A stretch of 64,000 bases of DNA from Ferruginibacter sp. (GCF_028288465.1 NZ_JAQBNR010000056.1:1-64000); one strand, 5' to 3'; counted from the first letter of the stretch, positions 36,533-46,956 are shown. The notes: generated by a model from the sequence alone, not told the origin. Made by a program: numbers and translations.

Positions 36533-39500
36533 TTAATAAAGGTCTTCCCTTAACAAGTATCCATTTACCGACCCTTTTGATACCAAAAAATCTAATAGGG
36601 TAAGCACATTTTCTTTCATGAAGCGGCTAGTTTTCAGCTTTGTCCTGTTTAGATAGACGTATTTCCTGGCTATTATTTCCAGATAATAAATAGTGTTAGG
36701 ATGCAGATCCTCCATTTGCAGGTTTGCGTTTTTAGTTAATATATCTCCAATCCAAATTATACCCTTATCAAGAAAAGATGAACCTATTTCGTTTAACAAC
36801 TTTGATATGGAATATAATACCGAAGGATGATTCCCCATTTCTGTACATATTCGTTGAAAAAAGACAGTTTCCCTTTCACGAAGGCTTCGCCATTCTTTTG
36901 CTGTATCCTTCCAATATGGCCAAGCCAGCATATAATTACGTATTATTTCATCCAAATGTCTATGATGATCGTTCTCTGCGGCAGCTTTAATAATTGGATA
37001 AAAACATTCCCATATAGCCCAAAAGCTATCGTATTTACCTAAACTATCTTCTTCAGAAACTACATCTGATAAGAAATCAGCCATTTCCCTTGAAACGGTA
37101 AAAGCATCTTCAAAAGGTTTTAGCCATTCCTGTATTGAAGGTGGCTCCCGGTGTAATAAGAAATTAGCAAACTTCCTGTAAAAGCGGTGTTTTAATCGGT
37201 AATCAATTTCTGAATCATTATCAGAATAACGGGTTTCCTTTAATATTTCACTACTGAAATTTTCTAGGAATTTTCTAATGTAATCTAAATGGATAGGGTT
37301 ATTTGTATCAGAAGGTATTATTTGAAAAGCCGTTTCAGCTACTCTAATCCCTTGTGATGCAAAATCAATCGTACTGTAATTAGCAGCAGTTGGTTCAATC
37401 TCCCCCAATTCCTTATCATACTTTGTAGCAAACTCATCAAGTATTTCAGCCCTTGTTTTTCTCTCCCTCATTCGTCTTTGTGGTGGATTATCCAAGTCAA
37501 ACTTTGGCTTAAACATCATATAGCCAACCAAGATAGTATTGGCATCATCAGGAGATAATTCAAATAAATTGTTTCTTATTGCCTCAACTGCATAGTCACA
37601 AATTCTTTTATACTCTCCAAGCGGATAAGTATCAAATAATATAAAAAGCAAAGTGATGTTAAAGTCTAGTGTATTTTCAGGAAACAATTTGTAAAGGAAT
37701 GGTAATGTACTAATAGCTGCTTCCACACCATCGCCAATTTGATAATCATAATTCTCTCTAAAAGGAGAAGTAGCATAAGCTGTTACAATATCTCTACAAA
37801 ATATTAGGTCATCAGATGAAATTTTGTCACTATATAGTCTAAGTAAGGCAGAGCAAGTATAAGCAGGAATATAACTGTTGAATAAATGAAATTCTTCGCT
37901 ATCCCCTTTCTGCAACCCGTCAAGTATTTCCTTTGTTTCCTTCAATACTAATTCTGGGTCTCCATCATACTGGGGGTATGGGCCATACTGGTTATGGTTC
38001 TCAACTTTATTTGTTGCCCATAATTTCAAAGCTGTGTATTTAAACTTCTCCTGATAGGTTTTCATTCCTTCTTCACTATATTCTTTCAAATCAGATTCCA
38101 ATGAAGGGTTAAATTCAATCAATAACTTGTCTTTTTCCTGATGTACCACGGGATTCATTTTCCGCCTATCAATCCTTGCTAATAATAGTCTTATATTTTT
38201 ATTTCTATCTGATTCTTCAGGAGGTATTGTACTGTATAGATAATCAATAATCGTCCAAATTTCTTCTTTACGTTTATCCGCTTCTTCATCGCTTATATGC
38301 TCTTTTTTAAACCACTGATAATTGAGGGCAAGACTTTCAAGGGAAAGTTTACGGTGAGGGTCATCGCAAGTAGCTAATCTTTCATTTTTGTATTCTTTTT
38401 TTCTATCCAAACCAGCACCAATCAAATAAAGGTTTTTCGCCGAATTTTCTGAACCTGCTCGTAAATTGTCGTACTTATAAAATTCGTAGTTTTTAAATAG
38501 GATGACAGCTACTTCAAATAGTTCATCGGGGTATGCCAATACAACACTGGCAACAACAGCAGTTATAGAAGCTGACCGTGTATTTTTGAGTAAATGAATC
38601 AACCATTCCTTTAAATTCTTTTTATCAGAAGCCTTAGCAATTTCAAGCAGTCGCTTTTCTAAAGCCATGTGCATAGATTGCAAGAGATAGGGAGTAACGG
38701 GTGAGCCAGAACCTCTGTATATATTCCAGAGGCCGCTGCTGATTATTTGCTTTGTCTTATCTGAATCAATTATAACCTCTATTTCATGGACAGAGGAATC
38801 AAAACCAGAAGCAAGATATGCTTCAACAGCACGATTTGTAAAATCAAGAAAAAAATCTATTGTTTTTGAAAAGTCAGCAAATAACAAAAAATAAATAGGC
38901 GTTTGCAACGCACTTGAAGGGAAATAATCATGGTGTGAATGGCTTCTGAGTGAATAGTAGTCTTCCACTCCAATACCCGAAGAATAATAGGGATGGTTAT
39001 CAGTTTCAGCTTTATGCCAGGAACTATCTGCCAGTTTTATTACATACTCTGGCAGGCTCATAATATAAGCAGTATTATCATATCCAGAAGCCAGTACAGC
39101 TTCCCTTAAACTATCAAAAGGCTCTTGCCTGTTGAAAGGTCTGGATAATAAATCTTCTGTTATGGCTACTAATTCAGTTTTTAATTCAACGGCAGCAGCC
39201 AATACAATTTGTAAAAGTTTACTTTCCGTTTCAGAACTGTAATAAGCATTCTTATTTAACTCTGCATCTTTGTAAAAGTGCAGGGCAAACAATCCAGCTA
39301 TTTTTGCAGTATTCCCTTTAGGTTGATGACCAACCCATTCCTTTAGGAAGGGCAAAATAAAATTCAGTTCTTCTTTTTGAATCAAAGTAATCTTAGAATG
39401 GATGTATTCCACAGCAACTTCCCATCCCTTACCTTTTGGTTTAGTGAAAACATAGGCTGGACTGATAGCTAAGTCTTTTGTATTCTGCAAAATTTTGTTT

Positions 39501-41254
39501 AAACGTGTATCTAACTCTTTACAAGCTGTTCTTAAAAGGAAGATAACTTTCTTTAAAAAGAATTTATCATTTGCCAATAGTACATTGTCAAAAAGTTTGA
39601 AGAAAGCAAAGGAATAGTCAGAAAGCAATATACTAATTAGCAATTCATCTTTCCAGAATACAGGTACAGCATCTTCGCTAAAAGATTGCTCAATAAATTG
39701 CTTGATGCCTGAATCGGGTTGTAATATTTTATCTGAAAGCCAGTCACGGAAAGCCCTTCGTATCGGCAATGAATTTCCTATATTTTCAAAAAATAAAGAG
39801 TGCGAAACTAAAGTGGTGTATTCTTTTTCAATCAATTTTTCAAGTGCCCATTCTTCATAAATATCATGGGTAATAAAGTAGCCATCCTGTGACGGCTCAT
39901 ATTTTATAATCTCATCTTTTTCGAGTAATGATAAAATTTCATTTTTGCATAAGTCCCCACTTAAAAAAAAGTTCCCGGTGTCGCATCTTTGTTTGGCAAA
40001 ATTCAAGAAGCACCTACCTCTCTCAAGGTGAATATTATCTTTTTTGAACTTTGAATTTTGAATTCTCTTTTGCCAAAGTATATCCCGGAACTTCACAACA
40101 TCTGTTTGGCCATTGATTATATCATAGTTTGTAAGATACTCATTCAAATAAAACAGGTTACTAATTAAAGACTGTAATCGTGGGTTATCGGGTATCTTAA
40201 AATGGAAGGTAGCTGACAGACTTTCTAACTCTACAGTAGCTAGGTTTTCCAGCTTAATAATATCGAAAGGAAGTCTGTACACTTCCAGCATTTGGAAACA
40301 CAAGTCGTCAAGATAGCTGTTCCTGGTTGTGAATATTATTTGCCAGCTATTCTTAATTAAAGCGGAAAGCAACTCAATAAACACATCCTGATTTTCTAAA
40401 TCAGACAGCTTTTCAGCAGAATCAATAACAAATGTTTTCTTTGGTTCATCTTCATGGAAATGTAGAAAATCATTCATGTCATAACCACCGAATTGATTAA
40501 ATATGACAGTCGAACTCGGTTTTGTAAATTCGGCAGCTTTCAATACATAACAGGGATCGGATTGATTGTTGAACAACTCTTTAATTAATGCAGTTTTCCC
40601 ACTTCCTCCTTCACCTGCAAGAATTATTATCTGTGTCTTATTATTGGTAAGTTTTGAAAGGTCGCTTTTCCTGTCAATTTTAATTTTCTGTTCTTTAAAT
40701 CCTATATCCGTCTGGATGGCAAAAAGGATATTTTCTGAATGGGCTTTAAGCTTGTCTAAGAAATCTACAACTCCATTCTCCCATCCAAAGAAATATTGAG
40801 CTAAGTAGTCATTTTCTGGAACGGAAAGTTGTTTCTCGAAGTGACTTGGCAATCTCCATTCAATATCAATGCTAATTTTTTGAGCAGCTTGCTCAATTTC
40901 TGTTTGGTAAGCTGTTTTTTTTTCTCGTTTTTTGCTACTTTCAGAAAGCTCCTGGTTTGTGTAAATCAGGATTTTATTTAGTGAAGGGTTTTTTGATTTT
41001 GCTTTTTGCAGAGAATCTATAATATCATCTTTATTATCTGAAAGTTTCGTGTCGTAATATTTAGCTTGAAAGCCCACTTTTAAGCCATCCAAATCAATAG
41101 ATTCTGTTTCTATACCTGTTTGATTCTTAAACTTGAAAATGCCTACCCGTATATTGAATTCATAACAGAAAAGCATGTAAGCAAGCCGCTCAAAAACAAT
41201 TCTTTCCTTTTCATTGAATTTTGATTTGAAATTATTCCAATTTATATCAATCAT
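36533..41254 (-). CDS. STAND-like NTPase with Mrr/REase-like N-terminal domain; candidate defence protein
   Basis: 1573 aa; 'FERLAYMLF...NQTGIETESIDLDGLKVGFQAKYY' (nuclease-like), Walker A 'AGEGGSGKTALI' at about residue 214, Walker B-like 'TFVIDSAEKL', 'WQIIFTTRN' sensor-like, long alpha-helical tail. Confidence 0.75.
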   Translation of the reverse strand: MIDINWNNFKSKFNEKERIVFERLAYMLFCYEFNIRVGIFKFKNQTGIETESIDLDGLKVGFQAKYYDTKLSDNKDDIIDSLQKAKSKNPSLNKILIYTNQELSESSKKREKKTAYQTEIEQAAQKISIDIEWRLPSHFEKQLSVPENDYLAQYFFGWENGVVDFLDKLKAHSENILFAIQTDIGFKEQKIKIDRKSDLSKLTNNKTQIIILAGEGGSGKTALIKELFNNQSDPCYVLKAAEFTKPSSTVIFNQFGGYDMNDFLHFHEDEPKKTFVIDSAEKLSDLENQDVFIELLSALIKNSWQIIFTTRNSYLDDLCFQMLEVYRLPFDIIKLENLATVELESLSATFHFKIPDNPRLQSLISNLFYLNEYLTNYDIINGQTDVVKFRDILWQKRIQNSKFKKDNIHLERGRCFLNFAKQRCDTGNFFLSGDLCKNEILSLLEKDEIIKYEPSQDGYFITHDIYEEWALEKLIEKEYTTLVSHSLFFENIGNSLPIRRAFRDWLSDKILQPDSGIKQFIEQSFSEDAVPVFWKDELLISILLSDYSFAFFKLFDNVLLANDKFFLKKVIFLLRTACKELDTRLNKILQNTKDLAISPAYVFTKPKGKGWEVAVEYIHSKITLIQKEELNFILPFLKEWVGHQPKGNTAKIAGLFALHFYKDAELNKNAYYSSETESKLLQIVLAAAVELKTELVAITEDLLSRPFNRQEPFDSLREAVLASGYDNTAYIMSLPEYVIKLADSSWHKAETDNHPYYSSGIGVEDYYSLRSHSHHDYFPSSALQTPIYFLLFADFSKTIDFFLDFTNRAVEAYLASGFDSSVHEIEVIIDSDKTKQIISSGLWNIYRGSGSPVTPYLLQSMHMALEKRLLEIAKASDKKNLKEWLIHLLKNTRSASITAVVASVVLAYPDELFEVAVILFKNYEFYKYDNLRAGSENSAKNLYLIGAGLDRKKEYKNERLATCDDPHRKLSLESLALNYQWFKKEHISDEEADKRKEEIWTIIDYLYSTIPPEESDRNKNIRLLLARIDRRKMNPVVHQEKDKLLIEFNPSLESDLKEYSEEGMKTYQEKFKYTALKLWATNKVENHNQYGPYPQYDGDPELVLKETKEILDGLQKGDSEEFHLFNSYIPAYTCSALLRLYSDKISSDDLIFCRDIVTAYATSPFRENYDYQIGDGVEAAISTLPFLYKLFPENTLDFNITLLFILFDTYPLGEYKRICDYAVEAIRNNLFELSPDDANTILVGYMMFKPKFDLDNPPQRRMRERKTRAEILDEFATKYDKELGEIEPTAANYSTIDFASQGIRVAETAFQIIPSDTNNPIHLDYIRKFLENFSSEILKETRYSDNDSEIDYRLKHRFYRKFANFLLHREPPSIQEWLKPFEDAFTVSREMADFLSDVVSEEDSLGKYDSFWAIWECFYPIIKAAAENDHHRHLDEIIRNYMLAWPYWKDTAKEWRSLRERETVFFQRICTEMGNHPSVLYSISKLLNEIGSSFLDKGIIWIGDILTKNANLQMEDLHPNTIYYLEIIARKYVYLNRTKLKTSRFMKENVLTLLDFLVSKGSVNGYLLREDLY

Positions 41255-41280
41255 ATATTTTTGCCTTTAAAAGTATTTCC

Positions 41281-41520
41281 TCAAATCTCGTCATTATCTG
41301 AAGCTTCATCAAAATCAGTTTGTTCCATCAATACTTTTATCGAACAATTTTCATTCTCTACAACATATTTTCTCAAAAACTGCAACACTTGAAATAATAG
41401 AGATTTTATTCCGGAGAAGTTTTCACAACATATCCTAACCTCAGCCAAAGCACGCGTCTTGAGCCGTCTACCCATCGATAAAAGCTCATTTAAGATATTC
41501 AAGTACAACTGTGGACACAA
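41281..41520 (-). CDS. Small ORF upstream of the STAND-like gene
   Basis: 79 aa (non-ATG start in the track; internal ATG present), 26 bp before the 1573-aa ORF, same strand. Confidence 0.35.
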   Translation of the reverse strand: MCPQLYLNILNELLSMGRRLKTRALAEVRICCENFSGIKSLLFQVLQFLRKYVVENENCSIKVLMEQTDFDEASDNDEI

Positions 41521-41577
41521 CGATGCAGATCCCGCTTACCAATGCTTGCTCCAAAAGAGATACAAATATTTTTTCCA

Positions 41578-41640
41578 CTTTTGCGCTATGAAAGTTCTCA
41601 ATAAATTGCTCCGCATTCATAACAAAACAACTGGCTACCA
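41578..41640 (+). repeat. Copy 1 of an imperfect direct repeat flanking the esterase gene
   Basis: cttttgcgctatgaaagttctcaataaattgctccgcattcataacaaaa; second copy at 43411-43475. Confidence 0.7.
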
Positions 41641-41650
41641 GGCTTCTTTC

Positions 41651-43198
41651 TCAATGTTTATGTTCATCATTACCATATTCCAAATCAAACGGTACCGGTA
41701 CAGCATCGCCGGAAGCAGGCATTCCCGGTGTAAGGTAATAGAACAGGAAATTGAAATCTTCCTTCTTATAAAAAGATTCAATCCTAACGGGATAAAAGCC
41801 TTTCGATAATGGCATCAGGTAGGTGAACACAGCTCCATTAGCATTGTCATCCCATTGCATGATGAGCTTTTTATCAATCCATGCTTTTGAACCTTTACCG
41901 GCCCTCATAATAAAAGTATAATATCCGTCTTCCTTTATTTCGAGGTAGCCATCTATCAGCAGGGCAAAATTGTTTTTCGGGTGAAGACTGTCTGCTTTAA
42001 AGTTTTTATCCAGTATGCCTGTTTTAATCAAAGTAGCAGTTTTAAGGTCAGGCTGCTCATCACCGATACCTTCATAATACCGGTAGGTAAGGCCGCCCGG
42101 TTTTGCATGGTGCAACCTGGCTATTGGTGGCGGCAGGCTTTCGGCAATAAATTGACCGGTGGTACTTTTGCCATAACGGGCACGGTTGCTGATTTGTTTG
42201 TAGGTGACTGTTGCCGGCCCCGTCACCGTTAATTCGTGGCTTGCCTTTGGCGACTGTGCTGTTGGTACTGCACCATCCAGTGTGTAGTGAACATAAGTGG
42301 TATCATCCGTATAATATATTTTATACGGCTGGTCTTTTGCTATGATCCCGTTCATGGGAGCAAATTCAATGGCTGAAGTCTGCCCTTCGTAAGTAAATTT
42401 TAACCCGTCGTAAGTGGCTCTCATACGCAACGAGCTGTGCGATTCTCCTTTGTAAGTAACCAGCTTCCATTTTAAATTCGGCGGAGCGTATTTCCTCAGC
42501 ATCGTTTCCATCGTGTCAATTTTCATCTCCTGAAATGGCGGACCTTCCCTGCCGCTCATGAAAAAGGTAATGGTGGAATCCGGTAATGCCTTCAACCTGG
42601 CTGCAGCCATTTTTGGCACATAGCAATCGTCCCACCACATGCTGGGGTCCACGGCAATAACTGATTTAAACAGTAATGGCTCCTTCAGCATGGCCCAGGT
42701 AACAAACATACCACCCAAAGAGTGACCCCACAAGGTATTATCGCCGTTGGAAGGATAGGATTTATTGATATAAGGGATGAGTTCGTTTTTAATAAAAGCC
42801 AGGAATTTATCTGCTCCGCCAGTGGGTGCATTCCACGATTTTAGGACCGTAGGTGTAAGCTCAATATTACGGTCAATACCCGTCACGCTCACAATGATTG
42901 TTGGGGGCATCTGTCCCTCGTTCTGTATAAAGCGCTGTAGCGGTGCCACTACATTCATGTTCCAGTTACCGCCATCAAAAACATAGAGCACATCATATTT
43001 GTCGGCACTGCCCGGTTTGTAACCGGCAGGGACAAAAACCTGCACAAAACGTTTTTGATTTAACGTTGCGGAGTTGATGGAGTCCAGCTTTCCATTATAC
43101 GATACGGTAAGTAATGTGTCCTGGGCGGTGACAACTGCGGCTAGCCCGGTTACTATTAATGCAGTTAAAAAAAACCTGGACAAACTTGCTTGTAGCAT
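41651..43198 (-). CDS. Alpha/beta-hydrolase (esterase D/Fes-like) with C-terminal PA14-like domain
   Basis: 'LYVFDGGNWN', 'LWGHSLGGMFVTWAML' nucleophile elbow, PA14-like 'LLIDGYLEIKEDGYYTFIMRAGKGSKAWIDKKLI'. Confidence 0.88.
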   Translation of the reverse strand: MLQASLSRFFLTALIVTGLAAVVTAQDTLLTVSYNGKLDSINSATLNQKRFVQVFVPAGYKPGSADKYDVLYVFDGGNWNMNVVAPLQRFIQNEGQMPPTIIVSVTGIDRNIELTPTVLKSWNAPTGGADKFLAFIKNELIPYINKSYPSNGDNTLWGHSLGGMFVTWAMLKEPLLFKSVIAVDPSMWWDDCYVPKMAAARLKALPDSTITFFMSGREGPPFQEMKIDTMETMLRKYAPPNLKWKLVTYKGESHSSLRMRATYDGLKFTYEGQTSAIEFAPMNGIIAKDQPYKIYYTDDTTYVHYTLDGAVPTAQSPKASHELTVTGPATVTYKQISNRARYGKSTTGQFIAESLPPPIARLHHAKPGGLTYRYYEGIGDEQPDLKTATLIKTGILDKNFKADSLHPKNNFALLIDGYLEIKEDGYYTFIMRAGKGSKAWIDKKLIMQWDDNANGAVFTYLMPLSKGFYPVRIESFYKKEDFNFLFYYLTPGMPASGDAVPVPFDLEYGNDEHKH

Positions 43199-43410
43199 GG
43201 CAATTGGTTTTAAACTTTTAAGGCAATGATACGAAGCCAGTTCGGTTTTGTTACAACTACCTCCAGATTAAATTATTTGGTTAGGGTCCTGCTTAGTTTT
43301 CAGCGGTGATGGAACTTTTTTAACCAACACCCTGGTTATCTTCAATGCAAGCCACTGCTGGCTGATCATTGCTTACCAATGGCAAAATTGGCACCTGTAT
43401 TTCTTCTACT

Positions 43411-43475
43411 TTTGCGCTATGAAAGATGTCATTAAATTGCTGCACATTCATAAACAAAATCACCAGCTACCCGAA
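43411..43475 (+). repeat. Copy 2 of the imperfect direct repeat
   Basis: cttttgcgctatgaaagatgtcattaaattgctgcacattcataaacaaaa. Confidence 0.7.
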
Positions 43476-43560
43476 AGCAGACTATAAGAATTGTCTTTTA
43501 CTTTTTTTTAATAAAATAATATTCCTTCTTTTCTTCCGGAACCTGGATCACCAGCATGGA

Positions 43561-43911
43561 CTAGTTATTTTCTTTTTTAAATGTGAACAGCAGCCGTTCA
43601 TTTTCTGCCATAAAGTATTCAGTTTTATTGAGCGGAATTAACCGTGTAGGAAGATCGCCTGCCCGCTGAAATTTCCAGTATAGTTTATTCTTATCAGTAA
43701 AGATCAGCGCACCAGGCAATGATGTGTCCTTGCTGGTGTAACTTCCTTTGTACCCATTAAAAATAACAGGGCTAACCACTGCTGCCTCGCGGCGTTCGCA
43801 ATAACCAAAGGCTACAGCATTCTGCATTACCTCCGCCAGTGCAGCACCATGATTGGCACCCGGTGTAAAATCTTTCCGTATGCGGAGGCCTGGGCACTTA
43901 CGGGAAAGCAA
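43561..43911 (-). CDS. Hypothetical protein, probably a truncated gene remnant
   Basis: 116-aa ORF with coding-like composition but no convincing N-terminus. Confidence 0.35.
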   Translation of the reverse strand: MLSRKCPGLRIRKDFTPGANHGAALAEVMQNAVAFGYCERREAAVVSPVIFNGYKGSYTSKDTSLPGALIFTDKNKLYWKFQRAGDLPTRLIPLNKTEYFMAENERLLFTFKKENN

Positions 43912-43966
43912 AAAATTTGCAAAGGAATCAATGTTTTTTGCGGTTTCGGTTTCGTAACTGCCCTTT

Positions 43967-44881
43967 TCATTTGGTCAAGTTATTCCGTGATTTTCGTAGC
44001 TTGTTATATGGACCTAAAGCGATTACAATCTGCATGGCACTTTGCAAATAGTATAGGGAAGAGTCAATGTTATGCATCAGTTGATAAGTAGCGCCTATCG
44101 GCTCCTCAAAATAATTCCAGTTTGCTGCATAGTAGTTTATTCCGTGCAACGTTCCATATTGCTGACCTTGCCTGTAATAACTCAGGGCATCCTCGTAATC
44201 GCCGGCAGACCTGTACAGGTAGCCCATATTTGCAAGTGAAGCCGCCACACAAACATGGTCGCTCATTGTTTCACGAAGCAATAAACTTTTTGTGCAATAT
44301 TCAAAGCTGCTGTCATAGTTACCGGTAGCCGCGTACAGAAAGCTTAACCATGCCCAGGCTTTGCCTATGCCTTCATTATTATTGTGTCTGGTAAGGTAGC
44401 TTAATGATTTCCTGATGCAGGAAGCAGCCTCGGTAAACCTGTTTTCAGAATACAGCGTCTGACCAAGCCATAAGTTGCACCATCCCTCTCCGTTTTCATC
44501 GTGAACGCTGTCAAAAACCGGCAGGGCTGTTCTTAAATAATTTTCGGCCGTTACAAAATTTTTCCGGTAGATGGCTGATACACCCAGGTGCATACCTGCC
44601 TTAGCCAAACCGGATGTATAATTATTATTTGCGGCTTCTTTGTAAGCTATGTCAGCCCACATAGAAATCGAGTCAGGATATACCCTTGGTGGCCACCAGT
44701 ATTCTTCACTCAAATCATTCAGGCAGTCGATGTATTGTGTACCCTGTTTTAAGGGCAAAAGCTTTTTTAAGCTATCAATCTTTTGCCGGGCCGGATGCTG
44801 GGCAGCCAGGTATAAAATGCAGCATATCTGCAGTATGAAAATGCCTGTTTTTTTTAACACTAACATAGTATTAGTGATCAA
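43967..44881 (-). CDS. TPR-repeat protein (possibly C-terminally truncated)
   Basis: Signal-like N-terminus; TPR motifs 'AASLANMGYLYRSAGDYEDALSYYRQGQQ'. Confidence 0.75.
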   Translation of the reverse strand: MITNTMLVLKKTGIFILQICCILYLAAQHPARQKIDSLKKLLPLKQGTQYIDCLNDLSEEYWWPPRVYPDSISMWADIAYKEAANNNYTSGLAKAGMHLGVSAIYRKNFVTAENYLRTALPVFDSVHDENGEGWCNLWLGQTLYSENRFTEAASCIRKSLSYLTRHNNNEGIGKAWAWLSFLYAATGNYDSSFEYCTKSLLLRETMSDHVCVAASLANMGYLYRSAGDYEDALSYYRQGQQYGTLHGINYYAANWNYFEEPIGATYQLMHNIDSSLYYLQSAMQIVIALGPYNKLRKSRNNLTK

Positions 44882-45553
44882 AAATTGTTCAGATAAATAA
44901 ACTCTGGGTTATTGCTGATGGTAAAGTTGTATCTCAATTCCCTGCTGTTCAAATGTAGTATTTTATTAGCTACATAGAACCGACAAATGAATACCTGCAC
45001 ATAATTCATGATGGGCTGCGGGGTTCAATGAGTAGTTCACAAGCGCATAAATTAAGCTCTTAACAACACATTTAAATTTCATCAGTTTTCTGTCTCGCGG
45101 TTTGTGAATTGCTAACCAGTTTCAGCAGATTGCCTTTCAGGGCTGTTAAGTAATCATCGGGACTTTTTATACACTGGCTGTACCGATAATTTCATGGAAG
45201 TAAATTGAAGTTAACAATATGAAAGTTTCACTCACAAACATCTGCAGTTAGTCACCGCAGGATTACTTTACAGGCACGGTTTCAAGCCTGGTTTAAATTA
45301 AACCTGGAGCAAATAAAAGAAACTATTAAAAATTGCTAAGGGTAGATTGGCACAAAGGTTTTATGCTTTCATAATGCCCGTCGCTGGCCGGCTAAGCTGG
45401 AACCGAACCTAAACAATAATCGATCGTGGAAAATTGCATTCACTATTCTGTTAAACACTGGCAACAATACCCCAAAAAAGGATAGCCCTCTTTTTCATAA
45501 AAACTTTTTGAATAAATTTTCGGTACACAGTAATCAATAAAAATCAATAGATC

Positions 45554-46909
45554 ATGAAACGTTTATTTAATTTATCAACAGGCTACGTTAAGCAATTACT
45601 TGTTTTTGCGGTTATTATTTTCAGCCTCCTGGCAAGTTGTAATAAGTCAGACCATTTGCCGGCTGCTGGACCAAATGATGCCGGAAAATATTCATCCGAA
45701 GTGATCGACAAATGGCTTACGATGCAGATTCGGTTAATGAAAAATGCTACCGGCATTCCCAATGTACTTTTTTGCAGGTATTACGCTTATACTGGGTTAA
45801 CAGCCTACGAAGCAATTGCTCCGGGCACATGGCTCGGTGAAGGAATAAATAGTAAATTAAACGGCCTTACGGATCTGCCTGCAGCAAACCGTTTTAAATT
45901 GTATTACTGGCCTGCCAGCGTGAATGCAGCATTGGCAGCTGTGAACAGAAGTATTTTTGTTAATGCAAGCACTGCAGATAAAGCAGCCATTGATTCTCTT
46001 GAAAATGCATTGAACACGGGTTACAGTTCCCAGGCACATGGCGATGTGCTCGTACGGTCAAATGAGTTTGGCAAAAGCATTGCTGCTGCTGTATTTAACT
46101 GGTCTGCCACCGACGGCATTGCCAATGTAGGAGCATCGTATACTCCGCCTGTTGGTCCCGGCTTATGGGTGCCCACACCTCCTGGCTTCGGCGCTGCAAG
46201 CACGCCATATTTTGGAAACCTGCGTACTATTGTAACAGGCAGTACCAGTAACTCACAACCCGGTGCCCCGATAGCTTATTCCGAAGATCCTAATTCGACC
46301 TTTTATAAAATGGTGCTAAATGTATATACGGTGTCACAAAATTTAACTCCGGCACAAACGGCACAGGGTTTATTTTGGAGGGATGTACCGGGAGTTACAA
46401 CTGCGGGTCACTGGGAAAGTATTTTACAGCAGGTGCTGAAACAAACCAATACACGGCTGGATAAGGCAGCCGTGGCCTATGCCATTACTGGTATTTGCAG
46501 CAGTGATCCCAGCATTAGTTGCTGGCAATCAAAATATCACTACAACCTTATCAGACCGGTAACTTACATCAGAAATGTAATGGGGTTTTCCTCTTGGAAT
46601 TCTTTGCTCACTACACCAGCGCATCCCGAATACTCCTCAGCACACGCGGTTATTTCGGCCGCTGTCGCAGAAGCGCTCATGGCATTGTTTGGTGATATGG
46701 GAAGCTTTACCGATCATACCTATGATTACCTGGGTTTTACGCCAAAAACGTTTTCATCGTTTCGGGCAATTGGAGAAGACGCGGGTAATTCAAGGGTTTT
46801 TGCAGGCATCCACTACCAACCCTCTGTTGACACAGGTTTGGTGCAGGGCCGCAAGGTCGCCGCAACCATTTTGAGCAGTCTCGGCTTTCAAGCTAAGGTC
46901 GAAAAATAA
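45554..46909 (+). CDS. Vanadium-dependent haloperoxidase / PAP2 superfamily lipoprotein
   Basis: 'KYHYNLIRP' (Kx6RP), 'EYSSAHAV', 'SRVFAGIHYQPSVD' (SRx5HxxxD); lipobox 'LLASCNKS'. Confidence 0.88.
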   Translation: MKRLFNLSTGYVKQLLVFAVIIFSLLASCNKSDHLPAAGPNDAGKYSSEVIDKWLTMQIRLMKNATGIPNVLFCRYYAYTGLTAYEAIAPGTWLGEGINSKLNGLTDLPAANRFKLYYWPASVNAALAAVNRSIFVNASTADKAAIDSLENALNTGYSSQAHGDVLVRSNEFGKSIAAAVFNWSATDGIANVGASYTPPVGPGLWVPTPPGFGAASTPYFGNLRTIVTGSTSNSQPGAPIAYSEDPNSTFYKMVLNVYTVSQNLTPAQTAQGLFWRDVPGVTTAGHWESILQQVLKQTNTRLDKAAVAYAITGICSSDPSISCWQSKYHYNLIRPVTYIRNVMGFSSWNSLLTTPAHPEYSSAHAVISAAVAEALMALFGDMGSFTDHTYDYLGFTPKTFSSFRAIGEDAGNSRVFAGIHYQPSVDTGLVQGRKVAATILSSLGFQAKVEK

Positions 46910-46918
46910 AGCGGGCAA

Positions 46919-46956
46919 GGGATTGCTATAAATGCTTTTATGGCAATCCTTTTTTT
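46919..46956 (+). terminator. Rho-independent terminator
   Basis: ggattgctataaatgcttttatggcaatccttttttt. Confidence 0.8.

Noticed and set aside
41459-41809. 116-aa plus-strand ORF starting in the direct repeat
   Set aside because: Only the first codons (repeat copy) look meaningful; the rest is antisense to the esterase C-terminus
45380-45430. 'ggctaagctggaaccgaacc' as a tRNA T-arm
   Set aside because: No accompanying acceptor or anticodon arms could be folded
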